Shown: in pieces, positions 15,889 to 24,824 of the stretch | How the letters are laid out: every line of letters starts with the position of its first letter | How positions within the stretch are numbered: position 1 is the stretch's first letter | NCBI RefSeq assembly: GCF_030506255.1 | Contig: NZ_CP113431.1 | Location: forward strand, 1,178,001 to 1,242,000 | Direction: 5' to 3' | Length of the DNA: 64,000 nt | Source of the DNA: Nocardioides sp. Arc9.136 | GTDB lineage: Bacteria; Actinomycetota; Actinomycetes; Propionibacteriales; Nocardioidaceae | Program-made: the position numbers and the translations under genes | Notes under the pieces: model-generated | What the model was told of the DNA's origin: nothing | Databases searched by the model: none | What the model saw: only the letters and a program-made list of their open reading frames with translations

Positions 15889-16590
15889 TCAGTCCGGGAC
15901 CGTCGACCCGGTGGCCGCGGTGACCACGGCGGCGCACCAACGGCTGGTGCGGGCCAGCTGGTCGGCGCGGGTCGGGCCGTCGCCAGGTGCGCTGATGGAG
16001 CAGACCAGCCACGCGTCGCCGAGCAGCCCGCGGTACGACGTCTCCCGCACCGGTCCGCGGGTGCAGACCAGCGCCACGCCCGGGTCGCCGAGGGCCGGCG
16101 CGTCCGCCACGGCGGAGCACCCACGGGCGGCCGCCGCGTCGTCGGCCAGGCCGCGCGCCTCGCCCGCGGTGACGGGCGGGGCGAAGACCCACGCGCGCGC
16201 CGTCGTGCCCGCGCCACCGCTGCCACCGCCGCTGCCCGCGCTGGTCCAGCTGCAGCCGTGCTCGTGGGCGACGTCGGTGACCTTCGGGGTGAGTGCGGCG
16301 GTCTCGCCGTTGTCGTAGGACTCCGCGCGGGTGGGCTCGCCGCCCAGGGCGTCGGTCACGGCGGCGGGCGCGACGCCGCTGCAGAAGGGCGCTCGCAGGG
16401 CGGCGAGCCCACGGGTCTCGACGTCCTCGAGGCCCGGCGGCCCACCCGGGGCCGAGGCGGTCGGGGACGCCTGCGGGCCGGAGGGCCCGGGCCCGGCGGC
16501 GTCGTCCGGTCCCACGGCGGCGAGGCCGGCACCGACCACGACGCCGGTCACCGCGAGGCTGGCGAGCAGCACTCGGGCACCGGATGGCAT
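15889..16590 (-). CDS. exported DUF3558-like protein
   Basis: A 233-residue exported protein with an N-terminal hydrophobic segment (VLLASLAVTGVVVGAGLAAV), a Pro/Ser/Gly linker and a domain with spaced Cys residues (APFCSG, HGCSWT, ARGCSA, LVCTRG, VCSIS, RWCAA). The Cys spacing resembles DUF3558 proteins of Actinobacteria, whose function is unknown; this assignment is by eye and tentative. There is no lipobox. The ATG at 16590 is chosen because TACGGT ends 7 nt before it. Divergent from ftsE. Confidence 0.65.
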   Translation of the reverse strand: MPSGARVLLASLAVTGVVVGAGLAAVGPDDAAGPGPSGPQASPTASAPGGPPGLEDVETRGLAALRAPFCSGVAPAAVTDALGGEPTRAESYDNGETAALTPKVTDVAHEHGCSWTSAGSGGGSGGAGTTARAWVFAPPVTAGEARGLADDAAAARGCSAVADAPALGDPGVALVCTRGPVRETSYRGLLGDAWLVCSISAPGDGPTRADQLARTSRWCAAVVTAATGSTVPD

Positions 16591-16597
16591 GGGCCAC

Positions 16598-16603
16598 ACC
16601 GTA
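16598..16603 (-). promoter_or_regulatory. -10 box of leaderless gene 15889-16590
   Basis: TACGGT on the minus strand ends 7 nt before the ATG at 16590. Confidence 0.5.
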
Positions 16604-16648
16604 GTGAGGCCCGGCTCGCCGGTCCCGGGGGTGGTGGGGTCCCTCGCG

Positions 16649-16654
16649 TAACGT
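16649..16654 (+). promoter_or_regulatory. -10 box of leaderless ftsE
   Basis: TAACGT ends 7 nt before the GTG of ftsE. Confidence 0.55.
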
Positions 16655-16661
16655 CTCTGGG

Positions 16662-17351
16662 GTGATTCGCTTCGAGAAGGTCACCAAGACCTACCCCGGC
16701 ACGGGCAGCCCGGCCCTGGACCAGGTGTCGGTCGACGTCGAGAAGGGCGAGTTCGTCTTCCTCGTCGGCCAGTCCGGCTCGGGCAAGTCCACGGCCCTGC
16801 GGCTGGTGCTGCGCGAGGCCCGGCCGACCTCCGGCCGCGTCTACGTCGCCGGCAAGGAGATCAACCGGCTGGCCGGCTGGAAGGTGCCGCGGCTGCGCCG
16901 CCAGATCGGCACGGTCTTCCAGGACTTCCGCCTGCTGCCGAACAAGTCGGTGGGGGAGAACGTCGCGTTCGCGCTGCAGGTCATCGGCCGCTCGCGCAGC
17001 GAGATCCGCTCGCTGGTGCCCGAGACGCTGGAGCTGGTGGGCCTGGAGGGCAAGGCCGACCGGATGCCCGACGAGCTCTCCGGCGGCGAGCAGCAGCGCG
17101 TCGCCATCGCCCGCGCCTTCGTCAACCGGCCGATGATCCTCATCGCCGACGAGCCCACCGGCAACCTCGACCCGTCGACCTCCGTCGGGATCATGAAGCT
17201 GCTGGACCGGATCAACCGCACCGGCACCACCGTCGTCATGGCCACCCACGACCACGGCATCGTGGACCAGATGCGCAAGCGCGTCATCGAGCTCGAGGAC
17301 GGCCGCGTCGTGCGCGACCAGGCGCGCGGCGCCTACGGCTTCCAGCACTGA
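16662..17351 (+). CDS. ftsE: cell division ATP-binding protein FtsE
   Basis: A 229-residue ABC ATPase. Walker A is GQSGSGKST, the signature [14 protein letters not shown], Walker [14 protein letters not shown] and the switch His in ATHDHGIV. FtsE pairs with FtsX at the division site and passes ATP-driven motion through the membrane to a periplasmic cell-wall hydrolase. The identification rests on the sequence and on ftsX immediately downstream. The GTG start has a well-placed TAACGT box, so the operon message probably begins at it. Confidence 0.96.
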   Translation: MIRFEKVTKTYPGTGSPALDQVSVDVEKGEFVFLVGQSGSGKSTALRLVLREARPTSGRVYVAGKEINRLAGWKVPRLRRQIGTVFQDFRLLPNKSVGENVAFALQVIGRSRSEIRSLVPETLELVGLEGKADRMPDELSGGEQQRVAIARAFVNRPMILIADEPTGNLDPSTSVGIMKLLDRINRTGTTVVMATHDHGIVDQMRKRVIELEDGRVVRDQARGAYGFQH

Positions 17352-17432
17352 CCCGAGCGCCGGCCCGGGCCCCGATCCCCGGCGCGCCGGCCACCCGACG
17401 TACCCGCACAGGAACGAGAGCCCCACCTCCTC

Positions 17433-18344
17433 ATGCAGCTTCGCTACGTGTTCACCGAGCTCGCCCAGGGCCTGCGCCGCAACGTGTCGATGCACATCGC
17501 GGTCGTCCTGACCCTGTTCGTCTCCCTCACCCTCGTCGGCCTCGGCCTGCTGCTGAACCAGCAGGCCGACAAGGCCGCGGACCAGTGGGGCTCCCAGCTC
17601 CAGATCACGGTCTGGCTGTGCAAGGACGACGACGACAACCCGCGCTGCACCAGCGAGGTCACCGAGGCCCAGAAGGAGGCCATCGCCGAGGCGGTCGAGG
17701 AGAACCCGGAGGCCGAGAGCCACTACTTCGAGACCAAGGAGGAGGCCTTCGAGAAGATCAAGGAGCTCCTCGGTCCCGAGAGGTTCGAGGGCCCCAACCC
17801 GGCGGCGACGGTCGACGACATGCCGCAGTCGGTGTGGATCACGCTGAAGGACCCCAACGAGTTCGAGGGCGTGACCAGCGCGGTGCAGGGGCTGCCCGGC
17901 GTCTCCTCCATCCGCGACGCCCGCGAGGTGCTGCAGCCGATCTACGGCTCCATCACCGCGCTGAAGTACGGCGCGTGGGGCACGGCCGCGTTCCTGGTGC
18001 TGGCGGCGCTGCTGCTCGTCGCCAACACGATCCGCCTGGCCGCGCTGGCGCGACGCCGCGAGATCGGCATCATGCGGCTCGTGGGCGCCTCGACGCTCTA
18101 CATCGCGCTGCCGTTCCTCCTGGAGGCGATCGTCACCGCCGTCGTCGGTGTCGCGCTCGCCGCGGGCGCGCTCGGGGCGTTCATGTACTTCGGCATCCAC
18201 GAGCGCGCCGCCACGGGCCTGACGTTCATGCCGTGGATCGGGCTCCCGGAGTACACCTCCACCCTCGCGGCCATCGCGGTCCTCGGGCCGGTGCTGACCC
18301 TGCTGCCGACACTCCTGCTGACCCGCAAATACCTCAAAGTCTGA
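17433..18344 (+). CDS. ftsX: cell division protein FtsX
   Basis: A 303-residue permease-like protein with four membrane segments: one near residues 22-45, three in the C-terminal half (about 175-200, 225-250, 265-290). Between the first and second is the large extracellular domain (residues about 50-170), with a Cys pair in LCKDDDDNPRC, which contacts the cell-wall hydrolase. The start MQLRYVFTELAQGLRRN is typical. It lies 81 bp after ftsE and 126 bp before the M23 peptidase gene that probably encodes its partner. Confidence 0.95.
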   Translation: MQLRYVFTELAQGLRRNVSMHIAVVLTLFVSLTLVGLGLLLNQQADKAADQWGSQLQITVWLCKDDDDNPRCTSEVTEAQKEAIAEAVEENPEAESHYFETKEEAFEKIKELLGPERFEGPNPAATVDDMPQSVWITLKDPNEFEGVTSAVQGLPGVSSIRDAREVLQPIYGSITALKYGAWGTAAFLVLAALLLVANTIRLAALARRREIGIMRLVGASTLYIALPFLLEAIVTAVVGVALAAGALGAFMYFGIHERAATGLTFMPWIGLPEYTSTLAAIAVLGPVLTLLPTLLLTRKYLKV

Positions 18345-18470
18345 GCCCGGCGGCATACGGTCGTCCCTGGTGCCACACAGGCATCACTCGTCACACGTGC
18401 CTCACGCGGACGAGTCGCAGGACCTCGCACGACCCCCTTCCCCTGATCGCCGAAGACGAAGGCTGACCCG

Positions 18471-19733
18471 GTGCGCCTCTTCCCCCGTGCCGCACGCCGA
18501 CGACTGGCAGCAGCGACCATCGCCTGCTCCGTGGCCGTCGGTGCGCTCGCCGTACCCCTCGCTGGTGCCGAGGACGACCTCGAGCAGGAGCAGAAGCAGG
18601 TCCAGAAGGACCTCGAGCACGCCGAGGGCGACCTCGAGCACTCCAGCGCCCAGCTGCGGAAGGCCAGCGCCCGGCTCGAGGCGGCGGTCGGTGAGCTGCG
18701 CGCGGCCAAGGCCGAGCTGGCCGACGTCCGTGCCCGCCTCGGTGCGGCGCGCCTGCTCGACGAGCGGATGCAGGAGAAGCTCGAGGCCGCCGAGCAGCGC
18801 CTCGAGCAGGCGCGTGCCGACCTCGCCGAGGGCCAGGAGGCGCTCGAGGTCCAGCGCGAGCGCGTGACCGACACGATCACCTCGATCTACGAGCAGGGCG
18901 ACCCCGAGCTGCTGGCGTTCGCCTCGATCCTCGACGCGCAGACGCCGGAGGACCTCACCCGCCGGATGTCGGCGCAGGACGTCATGGTCGGCCGCGAGAC
19001 GCGGGCCTACGACGAGCTGCACGCCGCCGAGGTGCTGCTCGAGGTCCGCGAGGACAACGTCGAGGAGGCCACCGAGGAGGTCGCCGACCAGCGCCGCGAG
19101 GCGGCCGAGCACCTCGAGACGATGCGGGGCCTCCACGAGGAGGCCGCCGCGGCCGCGGCCACCGTCCGGGACCGCGTCGGCGACCGGCGCTCGGCCCAGC
19201 AGTCCGCGCGCAGCGCCCGGGCCAAGGACCGGGCGGTCCTGCAGCGGCTCCGGGCCAAGGAGCAGCGGATCAAGCAGCGGATCCTCGACCAGGCGCGCCG
19301 CGCGGCCGCCAAGCACCGCGGTTACCGCGGCACCACCGACGGCCTGCTCATGCGGCCCTCGTCCGGCCCGGTCACCTCGCCGTACGGCTATCGCGAGCAC
19401 CCGATCTACCACTACTGGGGACTGCACGACGGCACCGACTTCGGCGTCGCCTGCGGCGCCCCGCTGTACGCCGTCGCCTCCGGCACCGTGATGACCCGCT
19501 ACTACTCCTCGGTCTACGGCAACCGGATGTACCTCAACGTCGGCCAGGTCAACGGCAAGCTGATCACCGCGGTCTACAACCACGCCACGCGGTACACCGT
19601 CAGTGCCGGCCAGCACGTCGAGCGCGGCCAGGTCGTCGGGTACGTCGGCTCGACCGGCTGGTCGACCGGGTGCCACCTGCACTTCACGATCATGGCGAAC
19701 GGCTCCTCGACCGACCCGATGCCGTACTTCTGA
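18471..19733 (+). CDS. M23 peptidoglycan endopeptidase with coiled coil (EnvC/NlpD-like)
   Basis: A 420-residue exported protein: signal peptide to about residue 28, a long coiled coil rich in Glu, Ala and Arg (about 30-275) and a C-terminal LytM/M23 domain. Zinc ligands are present in GLHDGTDF (HxxxD) and CHLHF (HxH), with a third His in YNHATRY, so unlike E. coli EnvC it looks catalytically competent. The position directly behind ftsEX argues that the coiled coil docks on the FtsX extracellular domain and that FtsEX switches its cell-wall cleavage at division. That control is an inference from EnvC and PcsB precedents. Confidence 0.9.
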   Translation: MRLFPRAARRRLAAATIACSVAVGALAVPLAGAEDDLEQEQKQVQKDLEHAEGDLEHSSAQLRKASARLEAAVGELRAAKAELADVRARLGAARLLDERMQEKLEAAEQRLEQARADLAEGQEALEVQRERVTDTITSIYEQGDPELLAFASILDAQTPEDLTRRMSAQDVMVGRETRAYDELHAAEVLLEVREDNVEEATEEVADQRREAAEHLETMRGLHEEAAAAAATVRDRVGDRRSAQQSARSARAKDRAVLQRLRAKEQRIKQRILDQARRAAAKHRGYRGTTDGLLMRPSSGPVTSPYGYREHPIYHYWGLHDGTDFGVACGAPLYAVASGTVMTRYYSSVYGNRMYLNVGQVNGKLITAVYNHATRYTVSAGQHVERGQVVGYVGSTGWSTGCHLHFTIMANGSSTDPMPYF

Positions 19734-19798
19734 CCCCTCCTGCCCGCGTCCGGCCCGCCCCCGACAACCGCGTTGCGTCCCTCTGGGACACTGGTGGG

Positions 19799-20278
19799 AT
19801 GCCGAAGGAGCAGGGCCAGAAGATGGTCGCGCAGAACAAGAAGGCGCGTCACGACTACGCCATCGAGGACACCTTCGAGGCGGGTCTCGCGCTGCAGGGG
19901 ACCGAGGTGAAGTCGCTGCGGCAGGGCCGGGCGTCGCTGGTCGACGGGTTCGTCGACATCGACGCCGGCGAGGCGTGGCTCCACGGCGTGCACATCCCGG
20001 AGTACTCCCAGGGCACCTGGACCAATCACTCCGCCCGCCGCAAGCGCAAGCTGCTGCTGCACCGGGCCGAGATCGACAAGATCGAGCGCCGGGTCAGCGA
20101 GAAGGGCCTCACGGTCGTGCCGCTCGCGCTCTACTTCAAGGACGGCCGGGCCAAGGTCGAGATCGGGCTGGCCAAGGGCAAGAAGTCGTGGGACAAGCGC
20201 AACTCGATCGCCGAGCGCACCGCCAACCGCGAGAAGGAGCAGGCCGTCGGCCGGTTCCTGAAGGGCATGCGTGACTGA
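19799..20278 (+). CDS. smpB: SsrA-binding protein SmpB
   Basis: A 159-residue protein that binds tmRNA and delivers it to stalled ribosomes. Typical blocks are [28 protein letters not shown], the SYA-like [17 protein letters not shown] and the basic tail [11 protein letters not shown]. The ATG at 19799 is set by the conserved N-terminus and a GACACT box ending 6 nt upstream. Its RNA partner ssrA lies 1.5 kb downstream with two genes between them. Its stop overlaps the start of the amidohydrolase gene by 8 bp. Confidence 0.97.
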   Translation: MPKEQGQKMVAQNKKARHDYAIEDTFEAGLALQGTEVKSLRQGRASLVDGFVDIDAGEAWLHGVHIPEYSQGTWTNHSARRKRKLLLHRAEIDKIERRVSEKGLTVVPLALYFKDGRAKVEIGLAKGKKSWDKRNSIAERTANREKEQAVGRFLKGMRD

Positions 20279-21200
20279 CCTGCGGGCCGGCGTGCGCCCC
20301 GGGGCGGAGGAGCCGGTCGACCGGAGCAGCGACGCGCCGGACGTGGTGGCGTTCTGGGAGGCCCTCGGGCTGCCTGGGCTCGTCGACGTCCACGTGCACT
20401 TCCTGCCGCCGCCGATCCAGCGGGCGGTGTGGGCGGTCTTCGACAGCGCCGGCCCGAAGATCGGCCGCGACTGGCCGATCCGCTACCGCAGCGCCGTCGA
20501 GGACCGGGTCGACCTGCTCCGCGCGATGGGCGTGCGCCGCTTCTCCGCGCTGCCCTACGCGCACAAGCCGGGGGTCGCGGCGTACCTCAACACCTGGGCC
20601 GCGGCCTTCGCCGAGCGCGTCCCCGAGAGCCTGCGCTCGGCGACGTTCTACCCCGAGGAGGGTGCCGCGGCGTACGTCGCCGAGGCGGTCGAGGCCGGCG
20701 TCGAGGTGTTCAAGCTGCACCTGCAGGTCGGGGAGTTCCACCTCGACGACCCGCTGCTCGCGCCGGTCTGGGGCGTGCTGGAGGACGCCGGCACCCCGGT
20801 CGTCGTGCACGCCGGGTCCGGTCCGGTGCCCAACGAGTTCACCGGCCCGGAGTCGACCCGGCGGGTGCTGGCCCGCCACCCGCGACTCGCCCTGGTGATC
20901 GCGCACCTGGGCGCTCCGGAGTTCGAGGAGTTCCTGGAGCTGGCCGAGACCCACGAGAGGGTCCACCTCGACACGACCATGGTCTTCACCGACTTCTTCC
21001 CCGCGACGTACCCCTCCGGGCTCGTGCCGCGGCTGCGCGACCTGCAGCCGAAGGTGCTGCTGGGCAGCGACTTCCCGACGATCCCGTACCCCTACCGCCA
21101 CCAGCTCGACGGGCTGGCCGCGCTCGACCTGGGCGAGGACTGGCTGCGCGACGTCTGCTGGCACAACGGCCTGCGCCTGTTCGGGGCGGGGCGCCCGTGA
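20271..21200 (+). CDS. amidohydrolase-family protein (TIM barrel)
   Basis: A 309-residue metal-dependent hydrolase of the amidohydrolase_2 type. Metal-binding HxH is in LVDVHVHF near residue 45, further His in VVVHAGSG and VIAHLGAPE, and the Asp in [13 protein letters not shown]. This subgroup includes decarboxylases and lactonases, so the reaction is open. The GTG start overlaps smpB by 8 bp and its stop overlaps the next gene (GTGA), implying that all three are co-translated although the functions seem unrelated. Confidence 0.85.
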   Translation: MTDLRAGVRPGAEEPVDRSSDAPDVVAFWEALGLPGLVDVHVHFLPPPIQRAVWAVFDSAGPKIGRDWPIRYRSAVEDRVDLLRAMGVRRFSALPYAHKPGVAAYLNTWAAAFAERVPESLRSATFYPEEGAAAYVAEAVEAGVEVFKLHLQVGEFHLDDPLLAPVWGVLEDAGTPVVVHAGSGPVPNEFTGPESTRRVLARHPRLALVIAHLGAPEFEEFLELAETHERVHLDTTMVFTDFFPATYPSGLVPRLRDLQPKVLLGSDFPTIPYPYRHQLDGLAALDLGEDWLRDVCWHNGLRLFGAGRP

Positions 21201-21706
21201 CGGTCATCGTGCTCCTCGCCCTCGTGGTGCCCCTGCTCCTCGGCCTGCTGGTCGCCGGCCTGCTCGCCCTCGTCCTGACGCGCTCGCGCGCGGCGGCCGC
21301 GCCGCCGGTCGTGGCGCCGGTCCCGGGCGGCGCGTTCGCACCGGTGCCGAGCACGTGGAACGTCCAGGTCCTCGGCTCGAGCGCGATCGGCGCGATGGGC
21401 GGGTCGCTCGGGTCGACGTACGGCACGCTGGCGCTCGCCGACGGCACGCTGACCTTCACCCCGGACGGCGCGACGACGGCGGCGTGGGTCGTGCCGTGCG
21501 CCGAGGTGTGGGTGCAGCGGCAGGGCGTCGGCCCGTTCGCCGTCGCGGCGCTCCGCCTGCACGGCCCGATGGGGGACGTCGCGTGCAACGTCAGCCGCGA
21601 GCACATCAACCGCTTCTCGGCCAACTCCCTCAAGGACTTCCGCGAGGCGGGGTACGCCGCGCAGTTCGTCGCCGCCGCGCAGGCGCACGGCGCGCGGGTG
21701 GCCTGA
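21197..21706 (+). CDS. membrane-anchored protein of unknown function
   Basis: A 169-residue protein with one N-terminal membrane helix (VIVLLALVVPLLLGLLVAGLLALVL), a Pro/Ala linker and a cytoplasmic or external domain of about 125 residues rich in beta strands (TYGTLALADGTLTFTPDG, VPCAEVWVQRQGVGPF). I do not recognise the family. Its GTG overlaps the amidohydrolase stop by 4 bp. Confidence 0.75.
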   Translation: MTVIVLLALVVPLLLGLLVAGLLALVLTRSRAAAAPPVVAPVPGGAFAPVPSTWNVQVLGSSAIGAMGGSLGSTYGTLALADGTLTFTPDGATTAAWVVPCAEVWVQRQGVGPFAVAALRLHGPMGDVACNVSREHINRFSANSLKDFREAGYAAQFVAAAQAHGARVA

Positions 21707-21817
21707 CGGCGCCCCCGCCGGGCACGGAGCACCAGGCGGAGGAACAACCGGTGCGTCGGCCTGGTTGGACCCCGTAGACTGCTCGACGCGGCTCGCGCCG
21801 TGCAGCACAACTCAAGA

Positions 21818-22188
21818 GGGGCTGATCGGTTTCGACTTGGGACGTTAGTTCCAGGGGAAGCGGGTCGAGGAGCCAGCGTCATCTCGTAAACGCTCGCTGG
21901 AAACCTATAACTGCCAACGCTAAGCGCAGTTCCTTCGCTCTCGCCGCCTGAGCGGTGATCGAAGCGTCAGACCGGGCATCCGTCTCCGTCCCGGAACCTG
22001 GCGTCATCTAGGAGACTTGCTGCTCACTCCGGGTCACGGAGGGTGAGCGGGACTATTCCGTGACTGAGCCTGTCGGGGACGTGTCCGTGCGAGCCCCGGG
22101 GCCGAGAAAAGCGACACCACGGACTGCACCCGGAGAAGACCTGGTTCGACGCTCGAGGACGCGGGTTCGATTCCCGCCAGCTCCACCA
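21818..22188 (+). ncRNA. ssrA: transfer-messenger RNA (tmRNA)
   Basis: The 5' end GGGGCTG pairs with CAGCTCC before ACCA at the 3' end, giving the tRNA-like acceptor stem; GGTTCGATTCCC near 22164 is the T arm. The reading frame for the tag runs 21913-21951 and encodes ANAKRSSFALAA followed by TGA, close to the actinobacterial pattern ending ALAA. Together with SmpB it rescues ribosomes stalled on broken messages and tags the product for proteolysis. The 3' CCA is encoded. Size about 371 nt. Confidence 0.95.
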
Positions 22189-22211
22189 CCACCAGCCTCA
22201 CCTCTCTTGAC

Positions 22212-22246
22212 CAGCAGGGCCGCCCCACGCCGGGGCGGCCCTGCTG
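22212..22246 (+). terminator. intrinsic terminator after ssrA
   Basis: Perfect 15-bp stem CAGCAGGGCCGCCCC / GGGGCGGCCCTGCTG with a 5-nt loop, 23 nt past the tmRNA end. There is no T tract, as is usual at this GC content. Confidence 0.85.
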
Positions 22247-22296
22247 TGTCGTGGTGTCGTGTGCTCCCGCGTGCGGAACCGGGGGTCCCGTGCGGC

Positions 22297-22650
22297 TCAG
22301 GGGGCGATGGCCAGCTCGGCGATCAGGTCGTCGACGAGCGTGAACCGGTACCGGAGCTCGACGACCCCGCCGGGGAAGTCGCCCTCGATCCGGTTCACCG
22401 CCACCCAGTGGGTCTCGTCGGCACGCTCGGCACCGACCAGCCGGCTGGTCCAGGTGAACGGGCCGCCGCCGTGGCGGAGGAACTCGAGCACCTCCTCGGT
22501 GCCGCGATGGGTCCGGCCGTCGTCGGTGACGACGGCGTCGGCGGTGAAGGTCCGGACGGCGGCCTCGGCCTCGCGTGCGGCGCTCGCGGCGAGGTAGGCG
22601 CGGATCGTGGCGGGCAGCTGCGTGGGCTCGATGGTGACGGGTGCGGTCAT
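22297..22650 (-). CDS. SnoaL/NTF2-like protein
   Basis: A 117-residue single-domain protein of the NTF2-like cone fold: an N-terminal helix (LPATIRAYLAASAAREAEAAVRTF) followed by strands TADAVVTDDGRTHRGTEEVLEFL and a C-terminal sheet ending LIAELAIAP. Such proteins are small isomerases, hydrolases or ligand binders; no specific activity can be named. It is divergent from a MerR regulator and its own promoter has the 19-bp spacer with dyad symmetry that MerR proteins act on, so it is the probable target. Confidence 0.82.
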   Translation of the reverse strand: MTAPVTIEPTQLPATIRAYLAASAAREAEAAVRTFTADAVVTDDGRTHRGTEEVLEFLRHGGGPFTWTSRLVGAERADETHWVAVNRIEGDFPGGVVELRYRFTLVDDLIAELAIAP

Positions 22651-22656
22651 GCGGCC

Positions 22657-22687
22657 AGCGTGCGGCGTCCTCGCGGAGGACGGTCAA
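22657..22687 (-). promoter_or_regulatory. MerR-type promoter with palindromic 19-bp spacer
   Basis: On the minus strand TTGACC (22687-22682) and CACGCT (22662-22657) are 19 bp apart, too long for unaided RNA polymerase. The spacer holds the palindrome GTCCTC-CGC-GAGGAC. The -10 ends 6 nt before the ATG at 22650, so the message would be leaderless. This layout matches MerR-family activation by DNA untwisting. Confidence 0.65.
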
Positions 22688-22691
22688 GCAC

Positions 22692-22722
22692 TGGACACTC
22701 CCGCCGGGGGAGGGTGCACACT
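22692..22722 (+). promoter_or_regulatory. possible MerR-type promoter of the regulator gene
   Basis: TGGACA (22692-22697) and CACACT (22717-22722) are also 19 bp apart, with CTCCC-N5-GGGAG in the spacer; the -10 ends 7 nt before the GTG at 22730. It may serve autoregulation. Confidence 0.45.
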
Positions 22723-22729
22723 GCGCACC

Positions 22730-23527
22730 GTGCTGGCGATCGGGGAGTTCTCGCGGCTGACGCACCTGAGCGTGCGCACGCTGCGTCGCTACCACGAGGC
22801 GGACCTGCTCGTGCCCGCCACGGTGGACCCGGCGACGGGCTACCGGTACTACGACGCGGGCCAGATCCCGACCGCGCAGGTGATCCACCGCCTGCGCGAG
22901 CTCGACGTCCCGCTCGCCGACGTACGCCGCATCCTGGCCGCCACCGACCCGGGCGCGCGCGCCGCGATGGTCGCCGACCACCTGGGGCGCCTGGAGTCCG
23001 AGCTGGAGCGCACGCGCGCCGCCGTGGTGTCGCTGCGGCGGCTGCTGCGCCCGGAGCCGGCGCCGGTCCACGTCGAGCTGCGTGTGGTCCCGGGGACGAC
23101 GGTCGCCGCGGTGGAGGGCGACGTCGACCTCGACGACGTCCTGCCCTGGTACGCCGGCGCGATGGCCGAGCTCGACGCGGTGGTCGACGAGCCGACCGGT
23201 GCGCCGGGCGGGCTGTACGACAACAGCCTCTTCGAGGTCGGCCACGGCCACGTCCTGGTCCACGTCCCGACCGAGAGCCCTCCGCGCCGCGGGCGCGTGC
23301 ACCCGGCGACGCTCCCGCCGGTCGAGCTGGCCGTCGCCACCCACGCCGGGGAGCACGACGACATCGCGGTGACGTACGGCGAGGTCGGCGCGTGGCTGGT
23401 CGCCAACGCCCTGGCCGTGGCCGGCCCGATCCGCGAGACCTACCTGGTCGGGCCGCGCGACACCGCCGACCCGGCCGGGTGGCGCACCGAGATCGGCTGG
23501 CCGGTCTTCCACGTGGCACCGCGGTGA
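22730..23527 (+). CDS. MerR-family transcriptional regulator with effector domain
   Basis: A 265-residue regulator. Residues 1-70 form the MerR winged helix (AIGEFSRLTHLSVRTLRRYHEADLL, then GYRYYDAGQ), followed by a dimerisation helix and a C-terminal domain of about 150 residues of the GyrI-like/BmrR effector-binding type (VELRVVPGTTVAAVEG). This class senses hydrophobic or cationic small molecules. The GTG start puts a CACACT box 7 nt upstream. It probably controls the divergent SnoaL-like gene. Confidence 0.88.
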   Translation: MLAIGEFSRLTHLSVRTLRRYHEADLLVPATVDPATGYRYYDAGQIPTAQVIHRLRELDVPLADVRRILAATDPGARAAMVADHLGRLESELERTRAAVVSLRRLLRPEPAPVHVELRVVPGTTVAAVEGDVDLDDVLPWYAGAMAELDAVVDEPTGAPGGLYDNSLFEVGHGHVLVHVPTESPPRRGRVHPATLPPVELAVATHAGEHDDIAVTYGEVGAWLVANALAVAGPIRETYLVGPRDTADPAGWRTEIGWPVFHVAPR

Positions 23528-23588
23528 GGGGCGGCACCCCGCGCTGCTGTGGCGGCGCTCACCGCCCTTGAGGCGATGTCCGGGTGTC

Positions 23589-23628
23589 GTTCATTCTTCG
23601 TTCATACAGCGCGACAGGTTCATACACC
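23589..23628 (+). promoter_or_regulatory. Pho box upstream of pstS
   Basis: Two adjacent 11-bp direct repeats starting GTTCAT (23589-23599 and 23600-23610) and a third GTTCATACACC at 23618-23628 match the GTTCA-type repeats bound by the response regulator PhoP in Actinobacteria. They lie 50-90 bp before pstS, as expected for activation on phosphate starvation. Confidence 0.82.
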
Positions 23629-23679
23629 TTCACTACCTAGCTTCTGGGTCGTCACGTTCACGAATCCTCAGGAGCAGCA

Positions 23680-24807
23680 GTGAAGACCACCTCCGTTCGT
23701 ACGGCGGTCATCCCGGGCCTCGCGGCCCTCGTCCTCACCTTCTCGGCGTGCAGCGCCGGCAACGACGACAGCGGCAGCGACACCGGCAGCGGTGGGAGCG
23801 GCGGCGGCGAGAGCGTGAGCGGCCAGCTCGCCGGCGGCGGCGCGTCCTCCCAGGAGGCCGCCCAGAACGCGTGGATCGTCGGCTTCCAGGAGGCCAACCC
23901 CGACGCCACCGTCACCTACGACCCGGTCGGCTCGGGCGGCGGTCGCGAGAACTTCATCTCCGCCGCCTTCCCGTTCGCCGGCTCGGACGCCTACCTCACC
24001 GACGAGGAGGACGAGCTGACCGACGCCACCGAGCGCTGCGGCGGCGAGGCCCCCATCGAGGTCCCCAACTACGTCAGCCCCATCGCGATGGTCTACAACG
24101 TCGAGGGCGTCGACGAGCTCAACCTCTCGCCCGACACGATCGCCGGCATCTTCGCCGGTGAGATCACCAGCTGGGACGCCCCGGAGATCGCCGAGGACAA
24201 CCCGGACGCCGAGCTGCCCTCCGCCCAGATCAACGCGGTCCACCGCTCCGACGAGTCGGGCACCACCGAGAACTTCACCAACTACCTCGACATCGTCGCC
24301 GGCGACGTCTGGTCCGCCGGTGCGGTCGAGACCTGGCCGCAGGAGTTCGGCGGCGAGGGCGCCCAGGGCACCTCCGGCGTCGTGTCCGCGGTCAAGAGCG
24401 GCACCAACTCCATCGGCTACGCCGACGCCAGCCAGGCCGGCGAGCTCAGCGTCGCCAACGTCGGCGTCGGCGACGAGTTCGTCGCCCCGACCGCCGAGGC
24501 CGCGGCGTCCATCCTGGACGTCTCCCCGCGCGTCGAGGGCCGCGGCGAGGGCTCGATCGTCTTCGACCTCGACTACGAGACCGACGAGGCTGGCGTCTAC
24601 CCGATCGTGCTGACCTCCTACCTCCTGGCGTGCCCGTCGTACTCCGGCGACGAGGCCGAGGCGGGCGAGCTGACCAAGGCCTACCTGACCTACATCGTCA
24701 GCGAGGAGGGCCAGCAGTTCGGCGCCGACGAGGCCGGCTCGGCCCCGCTGAGCAGCGAGCTCCTCACCGAGGTCCAGGGCCTCGTCGACGGCATCACCGT
24801 CGAGTGA
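23680..24807 (+). CDS. pstS: phosphate-binding lipoprotein PstS
   Basis: A 375-residue extracellular phosphate-binding protein. The signal peptide ends in a lipobox-like TFSAC at residues 20-24, then a Ser/Gly-rich tether and the solute-binding domain. Phosphate-contact motifs are GGGASSQEAAQ, the GSGGGRENF loop and the HRSDESGTTENF segment. It delivers phosphate to PstC-PstA. An AGGAG ribosome-binding site supports the GTG start. Gene order pstS-C-A-B and the Pho box agree. Confidence 0.96.
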   Translation: MKTTSVRTAVIPGLAALVLTFSACSAGNDDSGSDTGSGGSGGGESVSGQLAGGGASSQEAAQNAWIVGFQEANPDATVTYDPVGSGGGRENFISAAFPFAGSDAYLTDEEDELTDATERCGGEAPIEVPNYVSPIAMVYNVEGVDELNLSPDTIAGIFAGEITSWDAPEIAEDNPDAELPSAQINAVHRSDESGTTENFTNYLDIVAGDVWSAGAVETWPQEFGGEGAQGTSGVVSAVKSGTNSIGYADASQAGELSVANVGVGDEFVAPTAEAAASILDVSPRVEGRGEGSIVFDLDYETDEAGVYPIVLTSYLLACPSYSGDEAEAGELTKAYLTYIVSEEGQQFGADEAGSAPLSSELLTEVQGLVDGITVE

Positions 24808-24824
24808 CCACCCCCGCTGCATGA

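Noticed and set aside
18345..18470. Cyclic-di-AMP riboswitch before the cell-wall hydrolase
   Set aside because: Such riboswitches are common ahead of actinobacterial wall enzymes, but I could not find the conserved core motifs or a convincing set of stems.
22189..22296. Genomic island inserted at the tmRNA 3' end
   Set aside because: ssrA is a favourite integration site, but no integrase, no repeated 3' end and only a terminator and an ordinary divergent gene pair follow.
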